64,000 nucleotides of DNA, taken from NCBI RefSeq assembly GCF_000620645.1, contig NZ_JIAV01000019.1:163922-227921 (forward strand), in the 5' to 3' direction. Made by a program: the position numbers and the translations under genes. The notes under the pieces are model-generated. The model searched no databases. It had not been told where the DNA came from and was given only the letters and a program-made list of their open reading frames with translations. Numbering within the stretch: the first letter of the stretch is position 1; each line of letters opens with the position of its first letter. This DNA is from Nocardioides sp. URHA0032 (lineage in GTDB: Bacteria; Actinomycetota; Actinomycetes; Propionibacteriales; Nocardioidaceae). Positions 9,682 through 18,120 of the stretch are shown here, piece after piece.

Positions 9682-9718
9682 GAAGGGCCCTCGGAAGTAT
9701 GAGTTCCAAGGGCCCTTC
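9682..9718. terminator. Hairpin A1, copy A of duplicated element
   Basis: A 15-base stem with a 7-base loop: left arm GAAGGGCCCTCGGAA, loop GTATGAG, right arm TTCCAAGGGCCCTTC, one C/A mismatch. It lies 21 bases beyond the DUF2630 stop and could end that transcript, although no T-run follows. The same loop occurs in copy B with compensatory stem changes. Confidence 0.7.
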
Positions 9719-9945
9719 GTTGACCGGTACTGGTGACGCTCCCGGTCGACTGCTCTTCCACTCCGGTCCCGGCGGCCTCATCACCCAGCCACCGCGGCGG
9801 CCCACCGGCAAGCCGGCGAACCTCCGTCTGGACCCTCGTCTCCGAGCTGTCCCGCCTTCCCTTGCGGGAGGGCGTGGGAGAAGTTCTATGCCCTCGGGGA
9901 ACAGCTGCGCAAGGGCTTTCGCCGACATTCCCTCGGTTCCACCGA
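9719..9945. repeat. Duplicated intergenic element, copy A body
   Basis: Begins TGACCGGTACTGGTGACGCT and runs through a second hairpin at 9853-9874 (CGCCTTCCC, loop TTGC, GGGAGGGCG), then the shared words GTGGGAGAAGTTCTATGCCC and GCGCAAGGGCTTTCGCC. By eye it is roughly three-quarters identical to 10137-10345, with most differences concentrated between the hairpins. The differences show no clear codon periodicity, so it is probably not a decayed gene. Confidence 0.7.
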
Positions 9946-10099
9946 AAGTCACCCACTGCTCCACAGATCGACGCCTCGTCGTCCACAGGAAGTGCTCCGA
10001 TTCCCACAGTTGAGCGGGATTCCTGTGGAGAGTCGTCGTCGGCGACGCCGCCGGCGCATGAGGACGGCGATCCGCGGGCACCCGGGCCCGGACACAAGA

Positions 10100-10136
10100 G
10101 AAGGGCCCTTGCGAGTATGAGTCGCAAGGGCCCTTC
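10100..10136. terminator. Hairpin B1, copy B of duplicated element
   Basis: A perfect 15-base stem around the loop GTATGAG: left arm GAAGGGCCCTTGCGA and right arm TCGCAAGGGCCCTTC. Relative to copy A, two inner pairs changed together (A-T to G-C and G-C to C-G) and the loop stayed identical. There is no adjacent gene end, so simple termination of a known gene does not explain it. Confidence 0.7.
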
Positions 10137-10345
10137 GGGTGACCGGTACCGGTGACGCTTCCGGTCGACAGCTCATCCACTCCGGTCCCAGCGACCTCGT
10201 CACCCAGCCGCTGCGCCGCGCTCCGGCAAGCCGGCTCGCGTCGTTCGGACCCTCGTCTCCGAGCTGTCCCGCTCTCCGTTGCCGGAGGGCGTGGGAGAAG
10301 TTCTATGCCCGTCGCGAACCGGTGCGCAAGGGCTTTCGCCCACAA
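10137..10345. repeat. Duplicated intergenic element, copy B body
   Basis: Second copy of the body described at 9719. Its inner hairpin at 10270-10291 reads CGCTCTCCG, loop TTGC, CGGAGGGCG. Compared with copy A the loop-closing pair changed from C-G to G-C and the T-G wobble moved by one pair, so pairing is kept. The spacing from first to second hairpin is 170 bases here and 171 in copy A. Confidence 0.7.
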
Positions 10346-10496
10346 ACTTCGGGTCCCACAGGAACTGGCCGGTCGCCCACAGGTACGACCCCGGTACTCC
10401 ACAGCCGACCGGGCCATTGTCCCCAGGTTTTCCACCGGAGGCTGTGGAAAAGAATCGCGTTGCGTCGGCGTTCGCCGGCCGCCTAGCGTCGCGCGG

Positions 10497-11195
10497 GTGG
10501 CCTCCGACCTCGCCGCCCTCTGCTTCGACGCCCACGACCCCACCGCGCTCGCGCGGTTCTGGTCCGAGCTGCTGGGGTGGGAGATGGTGACGGACGCCGC
10601 GGACCGCGTCGCCCTCGTGCCCCGCGACGACACCGGCTACCGGCTGCGGTTCCTCCCGGCCACCGCCGGCAAGGCCGGTCCGAACCGCGTCCATCTCGAC
10701 CTGACCAGCTCGACCTGGGACGAGCAGCGCGCCACCGTCGAGCTGGTCCTCGCCCGCGGCGGCCGGCACCTCGACTTCGTGCTCGGCCCGGACGAGCACC
10801 ATGTACCGCTCGCCGATCCCGAGGGCAACGAGCTCTGCGTGATCGGGCCCGGGAACCGGTTCCTCGACGGCTGCGGACGCATCGGCGCCATCAACTGCGA
10901 GGGCACCCGCGGGGTCGGCCACTTCTGGAGCGAGGCGCTCGGCTGGCCACTGGTCTGGGACCAGGACGAGGAGACTGCGATCCAGTCGCCGCGAGGCGGC
11001 TCCAAGATCACCTGGAGCGGTCCCCCGGTGGCCCCGAAGACCGGCGCGGGCCGCCAGCACCTCGACCTCGTGCCCTCCGCCGGCACCGACCGGGCAGCCG
11101 AGGTCGCGCGTCTGGTCGCCCTCGGCGCCACCCGGCTCGACCAGGCGCAGCTGGCCGACCCCGACGGCAACGAGTTCTGCCTCGCTCATGGGTGA
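10497..11195 (+). CDS. Two-module VOC family protein
   Basis: 232 residues from GTG 10497, with two tandem glyoxalase-like modules. The first opens with LAALCFDAHDPTALARFWSELLGW and the second with GAINCEGTRGVGHFWSEALGWPLVW. Each ends with a similar close (LADPEGNELCVIG and LADPDGNEFCLAHG), the usual last strand with the metal-binding Glu. The protein resembles actinobacterial VOC proteins of unknown substrate. The frame is open upstream to 10152, but that part is repeat sequence and lacks family similarity. Its end overlaps the DUF1684 start by eight bases. Confidence 0.85.
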   Translation: MASDLAALCFDAHDPTALARFWSELLGWEMVTDAADRVALVPRDDTGYRLRFLPATAGKAGPNRVHLDLTSSTWDEQRATVELVLARGGRHLDFVLGPDEHHVPLADPEGNELCVIGPGNRFLDGCGRIGAINCEGTRGVGHFWSEALGWPLVWDQDEETAIQSPRGGSKITWSGPPVAPKTGAGRQHLDLVPSAGTDRAAEVARLVALGATRLDQAQLADPDGNEFCLAHG

Positions 11196-11868
11196 CTTCC
11201 TGGCCGAGTGGCAGACCTGGCGGACCGCCCGTGAGGCGCGCCTGCGGGACCCGCACGGGTGGCTGGCGATCACCGCCATCCACTGGCTGACCGCCGAGCC
11301 GCAGCGCTTCGACGACCTGCCCGGCGAGTGGCGCAGCGAGCAGGACGGCCCCGTCGTCACCCTCGACGACGGCGAGCGCCGGCTGGGGCCGGTCGACGAG
11401 GACGGCCTGACCCTTGCTTTCCTGGGCGTCACCGCGGAGGTGGCCGACCGCGACGGCCGGGTGATCGTGCGGCCCCGCCGTCCCGACTCGGCGAACCTGC
11501 GCACCTACCGGGGCACGCCCTGCTATCCGCCCGACCCCGCGTGGGTCGTCGCGGGCCGCCTCCGACGCTCCCGGGCTGTCGTGTTCGAGCGCGACGGTGC
11601 CGAGCACCGGCTGGTCGCGTGGCCGGAGGACGACGGCCGCCTGTGGATCCTGTTCCGCGACGCGACCTCTGGCGTCACGACGTACGCCGCCATGCGGCAG
11701 CTGCTCACCTCTCCCCCGGCAGCCGACGGGACGGTCGAGCTCGACTTCAACCGAGCACACAACATGCCGTGCGCCTACACCGACTTCGCCACGTGTCCCG
11801 TACCGCCGGCGGAGAACACGCTGCCGTTCGCGGTGGACGCGGGCGAGCAGGTGCCCCTGATGTCCTAG
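11188..11868 (+). CDS. DUF1684 family protein
   Basis: 226 residues. The N-terminus (WQTWRTAREARLRDPHGWLAITAIHWL) and the conserved close (ELDFNRAHNMPCAYTDFATCPVPPAENTLPFAVDAGE) are the diagnostic ends of DUF1684, a widespread soluble family without a known reaction. The ATG lies inside the end of the VOC gene, so the two are coupled. There is no signal peptide and no membrane segment. Confidence 0.85.
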   Translation: MGDFLAEWQTWRTAREARLRDPHGWLAITAIHWLTAEPQRFDDLPGEWRSEQDGPVVTLDDGERRLGPVDEDGLTLAFLGVTAEVADRDGRVIVRPRRPDSANLRTYRGTPCYPPDPAWVVAGRLRRSRAVVFERDGAEHRLVAWPEDDGRLWILFRDATSGVTTYAAMRQLLTSPPAADGTVELDFNRAHNMPCAYTDFATCPVPPAENTLPFAVDAGEQVPLMS

Positions 11869-11891
11869 CCGGGCTCGGTTAGCGTGGCCGC

Positions 11892-12203
11892 ATGGCTGTG
11901 ACGGTGCGGAGGACGACCTCCCACCTCGATGCCTGGGAGACGATCCGCGGCGAGACGCGGTGGATCGACTACTCATGCCAGGAGGTCCACGGCGTCCTGA
12001 CGGTCTACGCGCACCTGTTCCGCCGGGTCCGGGACCGCCTCGACGACAGCCGCGACGTCCTCTTCTGGAAACCCGCGACCACGAAGGTCGCCCAGCAGTA
12101 CCCCGCCGGCGAGTGGGCGGAGGTCGTGCACGACGAACGAGCATGGCCGCCGGTCGGGGTCGAGCCGGTCCCGCGTCGATCCCGGCACCGCGCTACGGGA
12201 TGA
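11892..12203 (+). CDS. Small hypothetical protein
   Basis: 103 residues that I do not recognise. Features are an N-terminal basic start (MAVTVRRTTSHLDAWETIRGE), several tryptophans, and a mixed-charge middle (VYAHLFRRVRDRLDDSRDVLFWKP). The basic C-terminus reads off towards the adjacent HNH gene end and may be non-native. It follows DUF1684 by 23 bases. It is convergent with the DUF222/HNH gene, with only 13 bases between the stops. Confidence 0.5.
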   Translation: MAVTVRRTTSHLDAWETIRGETRWIDYSCQEVHGVLTVYAHLFRRVRDRLDDSRDVLFWKPATTKVAQQYPAGEWAEVVHDERAWPPVGVEPVPRRSRHRATG

Positions 12204-12216
12204 GGCCCGGGTCGGC

Positions 12217-13391
12217 CTAGTTCCGACGGTGGAACCTGGTGTGGTGTTTCGGGCAGAGGAGCCTGCCGTGGTCGACGTCGGTGGGTCCGCCGCGGCTCCA
12301 GGGGATGTCGTGATGGACGTGGCACATCGCCGGCGGCCAGTCGCAGCCGGGCTCGGTGCAGTGCTGGTCCCGGATCCCGATCGCGATGCGCTGTGCCTTG
12401 GTGTGGAACCGGCGGGTGCGGCCGAGGTCGAGGACCTCCGAGGGTCCGCCGAGCACGGCGGGGATGATCCCGGCCTCGCAGGCCAGCCGGCGGGCGGTGG
12501 CGGCGGTGATCTTCTCCCCGGTGTCCAGGCGTGCGGCCTGCTCGAGCCGGCCCTCGAGAGCCTCCAGGGTCATGGTGACCACCACGGTCGCCGACACCCC
12601 GCCGGTCTGCGGGAGCTGGTGGGCGGGGTAGCGCTCGATGAGCTCGCAGAACGCCCGGCCCCTCCGTTCGGGTCCGGGCCGCAGCGGAACGCTGGGTTCC
12701 TGCGGGTCCTGCCGTTTGGGGCGGCGATCGCGAGCAGCATCTTCTTCAGCGCGGCGCCGTGGAAGGACGGGACGGTGAACCGGCCGTGGGTCTTGCCGTG
12801 GCCGTCGTCGGCCATGACCAGGTTGGTGGCGAGCAGCGCGTCGCGCTCTTCGCGGGCGAGCTGCCGCGCCTCGTACTCATCCGCCAGGTCGGGTGCGACC
12901 ACGTCCATCAGCCGCTTGCCCAGGACCCGCAACCTCGGGGCGGTGTGCTCGCGTCCGGCGGCGACCAGGTGCCGCTCGGCGCGATCGACCAGGGCGGTGT
13001 CGAGGTCGCCGGGCAGCTGGTCGAGCGCGGCGACGATCACCCGGGCCTGCTCGACCACCAGGTCACCCGCGGCCAGCGCGTCGCGGACATGACCGCGGGT
13101 CACCAGCGCCTGCCCGAGGTTGACCTGGCCCAGCACCACGGGCCTGGTCTGCCGGGTCCGATGCGCCCACGCATCCACGGCCTCGTCGTCGGCGTGCTCG
13201 GCCACCCGGGCCTCCAGCTCGGCGACCTTTGCCTTCAACCGGGTCAGCTCGATCAGCGTCGTCGTGGTCTCTGCGGGCTCCATGGACCACACCGACGCAT
13301 CGGCGACCGCATCGATCTGGGAGTGGGCGTGGGCGACGGCCACCGAGACCCGGTGCCGGGGTGTGGCCATCGCTGTCATGGGTCCACTCAA
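12217..13391 (-). pseudogene. DUF222/HNH endonuclease, frameshifted
   Basis: An N-terminal part (12570-13391) with the DUF222 pattern (leucine-rich ELEARVAEHADDEAVDAW, then VLGQVNLGQALVTRG) and a C-terminal part (12217-12597) in another frame carrying the HNH nuclease: CTEPGCDWPPAMCHVHHD, then LLCPKHHTRFH. Joining the frames needs one extra G in the run of four G at 12718-12721, which restores KRQDPQEPSVPLRPGPERRG between the halves and gives about 391 residues, normal for this family. These 13E12-type genes are multicopy and move between actinobacterial genomes. The break is either a real inactivating deletion or a homopolymer sequencing error. Confidence 0.8.
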
Positions 13392-13597
13392 GCATCGAGC
13401 ACCGACAGTGAGAGGCCCAGAAGCCCTTGCTCCACAGGGATCTGGGTAACGAACAGGTCACGATTCCGAGACGCTTTCCACAGGCCGCGCGGCCCCCGGC
13501 GGGCCCGCAAGCCGGGAACCGACGGCGACCACCCGCCCACCGCTCCCGTAGCTGCCTTTTCGGTCGCCACCACCCCACGGCCCGAGAGCCGCGGACA

Positions 13598-14974
13598 TCA
13601 CCCCGCAACCGCCGCCTCGAACGCCGCGGCCACCTCGAGGAGGAACCGGTCGCGGCCGTGGGCGGCGACGATCTGGATCCCCACCGGGAGGCCGGAGGCG
13701 GTGTGGCCGAACGGGACCGAGATCGCGGGGCAGCCGGTGACGGTGATGAAGTACGCCGCACGCATCCAGTCGAGGTAGGTCGCCATCGGCTGACCGTTGA
13801 TGGAGGTCGGGAACTCCTGGTCGGCCGGGAACGGCGGCACCTGGGACACCGGCAGCACGAGCACGTCGTACGACGAGAAGAACTCCCGCATCCGCTCCGA
13901 CAGCGTGGTGCGCTGGGCGTACGCGCGGGCGACGTCGGCACCGGTCAGCGCCTCGCCGAGCCGGATGTTGTCGGCGAGCGACTGCTTGAAGGCGTCCGGG
14001 TGCTCGGCCAGGAGCGCGCCGAACCGCGCCTGGAAGTGCCAGGCCCGCAGGGTGCGGAACGTGTCGTCGGCCTCGGAGAGGTCCGGGTGGGCGGAGTCGA
14101 CGCTCCCGAAGACCGATGCCGACGAGGACACGATCGCGGCCACCTCGTCGTCCACCTCGAAGGCTCCGCCCAGGTCGACCGACAGCGCCACGCGCAGCCC
14201 GGACAGCGAGCCGGACAGGGGCGGTGCGAACGAGGAGCCCGAGTCGCCCAGTGCCAGCGGCGCACGGGGGTCGGGTCCGGCGAGCACCGACAGCAGCAAC
14301 GCCAGGTCACCGACGTTGCGGGCCATCGGGCCGCCCACCGAGGTGGTCTCCCACTGGTTGGACTGCGGCCACTCCGGCACCCGCCCGAGCGACGGCCGCA
14401 GCCCGACCACGCCGCAGAACGACGCCGGGTTGCGCAGCGAGCCGCCCATGTCCGAGCCGTCCGCGAGCGGGACCATGCCGGACGCCAGCGCGCACGCCGC
14501 ACCGCCGGACGAGCCGCCGGCCGACCGGCTCGGGTCGACCGGGTTCAACGTCGTGCCGAAGAGCGTGTTGAACGTGTGCGAGCCGGCCGCGAACTCCGGC
14601 ACGTTGGTCTTGCCGATCACCACCACACCGGCGCGGCGTACCCGCTCGACGAGCAGCTCGTCCCGGTCCGGGACGTGGTCGGCGAACAGCGGCGAGCCGT
14701 ACGTCGTCCGCCACCCCGCGACCTCGTGGGTGTCCTTGAACGCGAACGGCAGCCCGTGCAGCGGCCCGACCTCGACGCCGGACGCGAGCGCCTCATCTGC
14801 CGCCAGCGCTCCCTCGCGAGCCCGCTCCTCGTCGAGCGAGACGATGGCGTTCAGCAGGGGGTTGCGCTTCGCGATCCGCGCCAGGTGCAGCTCGAGGAGC
14901 TCACGCGCGGAGATCTCGCGCCGGCGTACGGCGGCCGCCTGGTCGCGTGCGGTCGACTCGACCGTCAGAGTCAT
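13598..14974 (-). CDS. Amidase (amidase-signature family)
   Basis: 458 residues. The Ser-cisSer-Lys machinery is visible: the catalytic Lys in PFAFKDTHEVAG, the glycine/serine-rich SRSAGGSSGGAACALASG, and the nucleophile block DGSDMGGSLRNPASFCG. The C-terminus (YFITVTGCPAISVPFGH, then LPVGIQIVAAHG) is also typical. Such enzymes hydrolyse amides or ureido acids in the cytosol. The ATG overlaps the coxG stop (ATGA), so it is the last gene of the permease-coxMSL-coxG operon. In that context a ureido- or carbamoyl-type product of ring cleavage is a plausible substrate, but this is inference. Confidence 0.9.
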   Translation of the reverse strand: MTLTVESTARDQAAAVRRREISARELLELHLARIAKRNPLLNAIVSLDEERAREGALAADEALASGVEVGPLHGLPFAFKDTHEVAGWRTTYGSPLFADHVPDRDELLVERVRRAGVVVIGKTNVPEFAAGSHTFNTLFGTTLNPVDPSRSAGGSSGGAACALASGMVPLADGSDMGGSLRNPASFCGVVGLRPSLGRVPEWPQSNQWETTSVGGPMARNVGDLALLLSVLAGPDPRAPLALGDSGSSFAPPLSGSLSGLRVALSVDLGGAFEVDDEVAAIVSSSASVFGSVDSAHPDLSEADDTFRTLRAWHFQARFGALLAEHPDAFKQSLADNIRLGEALTGADVARAYAQRTTLSERMREFFSSYDVLVLPVSQVPPFPADQEFPTSINGQPMATYLDWMRAAYFITVTGCPAISVPFGHTASGLPVGIQIVAAHGRDRFLLEVAAAFEAAVAG

Positions 14975-15606
14975 CGGCGGCCGAACAATCGCCCGACCAC
15001 GACCCCGAGCACCACCAGCCCGGCCCCGACGGCGATGCCCTTCGCGAAGTCGCCCTGCGACGAGACGGCGGAGCGAGGCGGCGCGGAGAAGACCGCGGCC
15101 CCGGCCGGGGTCTCGCCGACGGCGACCTGCTCCGACGCACCGGCCGCGGCCGTCACCGGGGCGGAGAGCGTCCGGCCGACGTTGCCGAAGAACTCACCGG
15201 CCATCCGCCTGGACACCGAGGTGAGCATCCGCTGGCCGACGCCGCCGACCATGCCGCCGACGACCGCGTCCGCCTCGTAGGAGATGGCCGTGGTGTCCGC
15301 GGTCGGCGAGGCGAACGACACCTGCACGGTGGCGTCGATGGTGCCGGGCGCACCCGCACCCGAGAGGCGCATGGTCATGCCCTCGTGCTCCACGAGGTCC
15401 GAGAGGGTGCACTGGCCCTGGTACGTGCCCTTGATCGCGGCCACGCCCGCCGTCACGGTCATGTCGTAGGCGTGATCACCGGGGCCGCCGGTCGCGACCA
15501 GCCGCTCGCAGCCCGGGATGGTCGCGACCAGCACGCGCGGGTCGAGCAACGCCTCCCAGACCTTCTCGACGGGCTGCTCGACGACGTTCGATCCAGCGAT
15601 CTTCAT
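14971..15606 (-). CDS. CoxG-like SRPBCC protein with C-terminal anchor
   Basis: 211 residues. The first 150 follow the CoxG/SRPBCC pattern (MKIAGSNVVEQPVEKVWEAL, then DPRVLVATIPGCERL, then the GTYQGQCTLSDL segment). The C-terminus is a hydrophobic helix (GIAVGAGLVVLGVVVGRLFG) followed by arginines, a typical membrane tail. CoxG is known to recruit molybdenum CO dehydrogenase to the membrane; here it would tether the adjacent CoxMSL-like hydroxylase. Both ends overlap their neighbours by ATGA. Confidence 0.85.
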   Translation of the reverse strand: MKIAGSNVVEQPVEKVWEALLDPRVLVATIPGCERLVATGGPGDHAYDMTVTAGVAAIKGTYQGQCTLSDLVEHEGMTMRLSGAGAPGTIDATVQVSFASPTADTTAISYEADAVVGGMVGGVGQRMLTSVSRRMAGEFFGNVGRTLSAPVTAAAGASEQVAVGETPAGAAVFSAPPRSAVSSQGDFAKGIAVGAGLVVLGVVVGRLFGRR

Positions 15607-17981
15607 GAGTGCTCCTGGCGCAGGGTGTACAGCTCGGACGGCGAGATCGGCATCGCCGTGATGGTCAGGCCCTCGGCGTCCTCGATGGCGGCGGCGAACA
15701 CGGCGGCGGACGGGATCACGCCGGCCTCGCCCGCGCCCTTGATGCCGAGCGGGTTCAGGGGGGACGGCGTCTCGAGGTGGTCGATGTCGATGCCGTCCGG
15801 GATCTCGGTGACGTAGGGCATCAGGAAGTCCATGAACGACGCGTTGAGCAGCTGCCCGGACTCGTCGTACGCCATCCGCTCGTAGAGCGCTCCCCCGACG
15901 CCCTGGGCCACGCCGCCGTGGATCTGGCCCTCCACGATCATCGGGTTGATCAGGTGGCCGCAGTCGTGGACGACGGCGTACTTGAGGATCGTGATCTCGG
16001 CGGTCAGCGGATCGGTCTCGACGATGACCGCGTGCATGCCGGAGGCGAACGTCGCCCGCTCGGGCGAGTAGAAGTCCTTGCCCTCCAGGCCCGGCTCCTC
16101 GTCCTCCGCGACCGGGGGCTTGCCGGGGTCGCCGATCGAGAACTGCGTGGCCGCCCTGGACTTCTCGTCGAAGGCGTAGCGCAGCGGGTTGGACAGCACC
16201 GACACGGTGCCGAGGTCGATGGAGTTGCCGGGCGAGCCCTTCACCGACACCACGCCGTCCACGATCTCGAGGTCGTTCTCGTCGGCCTCGAGCGCCTCGG
16301 CGGCGATCTTGAGCACCTTCTCCCTGGTCCGCTTCGCGGCGAGGTGGATCGCCGAGCCGCTCATCACGGCGGCGCGTGAGGCGAACGTGCCCACGGCGTA
16401 CGGCATCCGGCGGGTGTCGCCGGTGACGACCTCGACGTCCTCGAACTTCACGCCGAGCTCGTCGGCCACCAGCTGCGCGAACACCGTCGCGTGGCCCTGT
16501 CCCTGCGTCGTGAGCCCGGTCGCGACCTTGACCTTGCCGGAGGTCTCGACGTGCACGTGGGCGCCTTCGTACGGACCGACGCCGGTGCCCTCGACGTAGC
16601 AGGCGAGGCCGATGCCGACCTGCCGTCCCTGGGCCGCCATCTCCGCCTTGAACGCCGGGAACTCGTCCCAGCCGACGAGCTCCTTGAGCTTCTCCAACGA
16701 CGCCGGGTAGTCACCGGAGTCGTACTCGAGCTCGCGGCCGTCCTGGAAGATCAGCCCCTGGTCGTAGGGGAACTCGTCGGGCTGGATGAAGTTCAGCGCA
16801 CGCACGTCGGCGCGGTCCTTGCCGAGGTACGCCGCGATCGCGTCCATCGTCCGCTCCATGGCGAAGCAGCCCTGTGGCCGGCCGGCTCCGCGGTACGGCG
16901 TCACCATCACGGTGTTGGTGTACAGGGACTCGAACACGACCCGGTAGTTCTGCGGCTTGTAGGGGCCGAGCAGCTGGGTCGAGGTGATGATCGGGACGAT
17001 CAGGCCGTACGGCGTGAACGCGCCGTGGTCGTGCCAGAACTCGACGTCCAGCCCGTGCAGCCGGCCGTCGTCGTCGAATCCGACCTCGATGTGCTGCACC
17101 TGGCCGCGCTCGTGCGCAGAGGAGATGAAGTGCTCGCGGCGGTCCTCGGTGAACTTCACCGTGCGGCCGAGCGCCCGGGCCGCCAGCGGCACCAGCAGCT
17201 CCTCGGGCCACGGGTGGTTGATCTTCACCCCGAAGCCGCCGCCGACGTCCGGCGTGATCACGTCGACCTGGCCGAGGTCGAGGCCCATCTTGACCGCGAC
17301 CGCGGCACGGACCCCGGTCGAGCTCTGGGTGGACGTCCAGACCTGGAGCCGGTTGATGTCGGGATCCCAACGGGCGACGGTGCCGCGGCCCTCCATCGGC
17401 ATGCACGCACTGCGCTCGATCGTCAGGTCGAGCTCGAGCCGGTGCGGGGCGTTCGCGATAGCGGTGACCGCGTCGCCGACGCTCTGCTCCAGCCTGGCAC
17501 CGACGTTGCCGGGCACGTCCTCGTGCACGAGCGCGGTCGCGGCGCGCGCGGCGTCGACGCCGACGACCGGCGTCAGGAACTCGTAGTCGACGCGGATCCG
17601 CGACACGGCGTCCTCGGCGACGTACCGGTCCTCGGCGACGACGAACGCGATCGCCTCGCCGACGTAGTTGACCTCGTCCTTCGCCAGTGCGTACTGCGTG
17701 CGCCCGTGCGTGAGCGCCGGGTGCGGGATCAGCAGCGGCAACGGCTCGGCCATCGGGCCGGTGAGGTCGTCGTAGGTGTAGACCGCGTGCACGCCCTCGA
17801 CGTCGAGGACGTCGGCCACGTCGATGTCGAGGATCCGCGCGTGGGCGTGCGGGGACCGGAGCACGGCGGCATGCAGCGTGTCGGAGCCGATCGCGACGTC
17901 GTCGACGTACCGGCCCTGGCCGCGCAGGAAGCGCTGGTCCTCGACCCGCTTCACGCCCTGGCCCATCAGCTTCGTCGTCAT
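15603..17981 (-). CDS. CoxL/XdhB-type molybdopterin hydroxylase large subunit
   Basis: 792 residues, normal length for the molybdopterin-binding subunit of the xanthine dehydrogenase family. The N-terminal a/b hammerhead (GQGVKRVEDQRFLRGQGRYVDD) and the molybdenum-binding domain (DVGGGFGVKINHPWPEE, then PYRGAGRPQG, then GIKGAGEAGVIPSAA) are all present. The active-site loop reads YRGAGR, not the VAYRCSFR of true CO dehydrogenase, so this is a form II-type enzyme. It should hydroxylate a heterocycle or aldehyde using water, with electrons passed through CoxS and CoxM. The ATG directly follows a 71-base tandem repeat. Confidence 0.9.
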   Translation of the reverse strand: MTTKLMGQGVKRVEDQRFLRGQGRYVDDVAIGSDTLHAAVLRSPHAHARILDIDVADVLDVEGVHAVYTYDDLTGPMAEPLPLLIPHPALTHGRTQYALAKDEVNYVGEAIAFVVAEDRYVAEDAVSRIRVDYEFLTPVVGVDAARAATALVHEDVPGNVGARLEQSVGDAVTAIANAPHRLELDLTIERSACMPMEGRGTVARWDPDINRLQVWTSTQSSTGVRAAVAVKMGLDLGQVDVITPDVGGGFGVKINHPWPEELLVPLAARALGRTVKFTEDRREHFISSAHERGQVQHIEVGFDDDGRLHGLDVEFWHDHGAFTPYGLIVPIITSTQLLGPYKPQNYRVVFESLYTNTVMVTPYRGAGRPQGCFAMERTMDAIAAYLGKDRADVRALNFIQPDEFPYDQGLIFQDGRELEYDSGDYPASLEKLKELVGWDEFPAFKAEMAAQGRQVGIGLACYVEGTGVGPYEGAHVHVETSGKVKVATGLTTQGQGHATVFAQLVADELGVKFEDVEVVTGDTRRMPYAVGTFASRAAVMSGSAIHLAAKRTREKVLKIAAEALEADENDLEIVDGVVSVKGSPGNSIDLGTVSVLSNPLRYAFDEKSRAATQFSIGDPGKPPVAEDEEPGLEGKDFYSPERATFASGMHAVIVETDPLTAEITILKYAVVHDCGHLINPMIVEGQIHGGVAQGVGGALYERMAYDESGQLLNASFMDFLMPYVTEIPDGIDIDHLETPSPLNPLGIKGAGEAGVIPSAAVFAAAIEDAEGLTITAMPISPSELYTLRQEHS

Positions 17982-18049
17982 GCGGGGTCCCCTCGGAAGT
18001 GCGGGGTGGCGGAGCGAAGCGGGGGAAGCCCGCAGTTCCGTGGGGTGCT
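17979..18049 (-). repeat. 71-base tandem repeat, unit 2 (mini-ORF next to coxL)
   Basis: Perfect copy of the unit at 18050-18120. On the minus strand it reads as a 24-codon ORF, ATG at 18052-18050 and TGA at 17980-17978, with TGA overlapping the coxL ATG (ATGA). The peptide begins MSTPRNCG, has PPLRS in the middle and ends FRGDPA. A purine-rich GAGGGG lies a few bases before the coxL ATG and could serve as its ribosome site. Confidence 0.85.
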
Positions 18050-18120
18050 CATGCGGGGTCCCCTCGGAAGTGCGGGGTGGCGGAGCGAAGCGGGGGAAGC
18101 CCGCAGTTCCGTGGGGTGCT
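18050..18120 (-). repeat. 71-base tandem repeat, unit 1 (mini-ORF next to coxS)
   Basis: Identical to the following unit. Its mini-ORF starts at ATG 18123-18121, which overlaps the coxS stop TGA (18122-18120) as ATGA. It ends in a TGA overlapping the ATG of the next unit. Thus the coxS-coxL junction is two mini-ORFs chained by three ATGA overlaps. The unit contains the word GCGGAGCGAAGCGGGG. A diverged relative lies before the MgtE-N gene (56339-56416). Confidence 0.85.

Larger units (their letters stand above)
9661..10496. other. 836-base non-coding region with a duplicated structured element
   Basis: No open frame here looks real: all candidates start and stop inside repeats and lack family features. 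The stretch holds two related copies of an element (about 9682-9945 and 10100-10345). Each opens with a long hairpin and carries a second hairpin about 170 bases further on. The spacer and the right end contain several CCACAGG and TGTGGAAAA-like words. The region ends at the GTG of the VOC gene. Confidence 0.7.

Noticed and set aside
9699..10155. Open frames of 104-140 codons in the duplicated intergenic element
   Set aside because: They follow the repeat on both strands, the copy differences show no codon periodicity, and no family features are visible.
9950..10470. Cluster of CCACAGG, TTTTCCACC and TGTGGAAAA words resembling DnaA boxes (possible origin)
   Set aside because: No dnaA, dnaN or other origin-linked gene is nearby, the words are mostly imperfect, and similar words occur upstream of the DUF222 gene. 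Not called an origin.
17979..18120. CRISPR-like direct repeat
   Set aside because: Two adjacent units with no spacer; not a CRISPR array.
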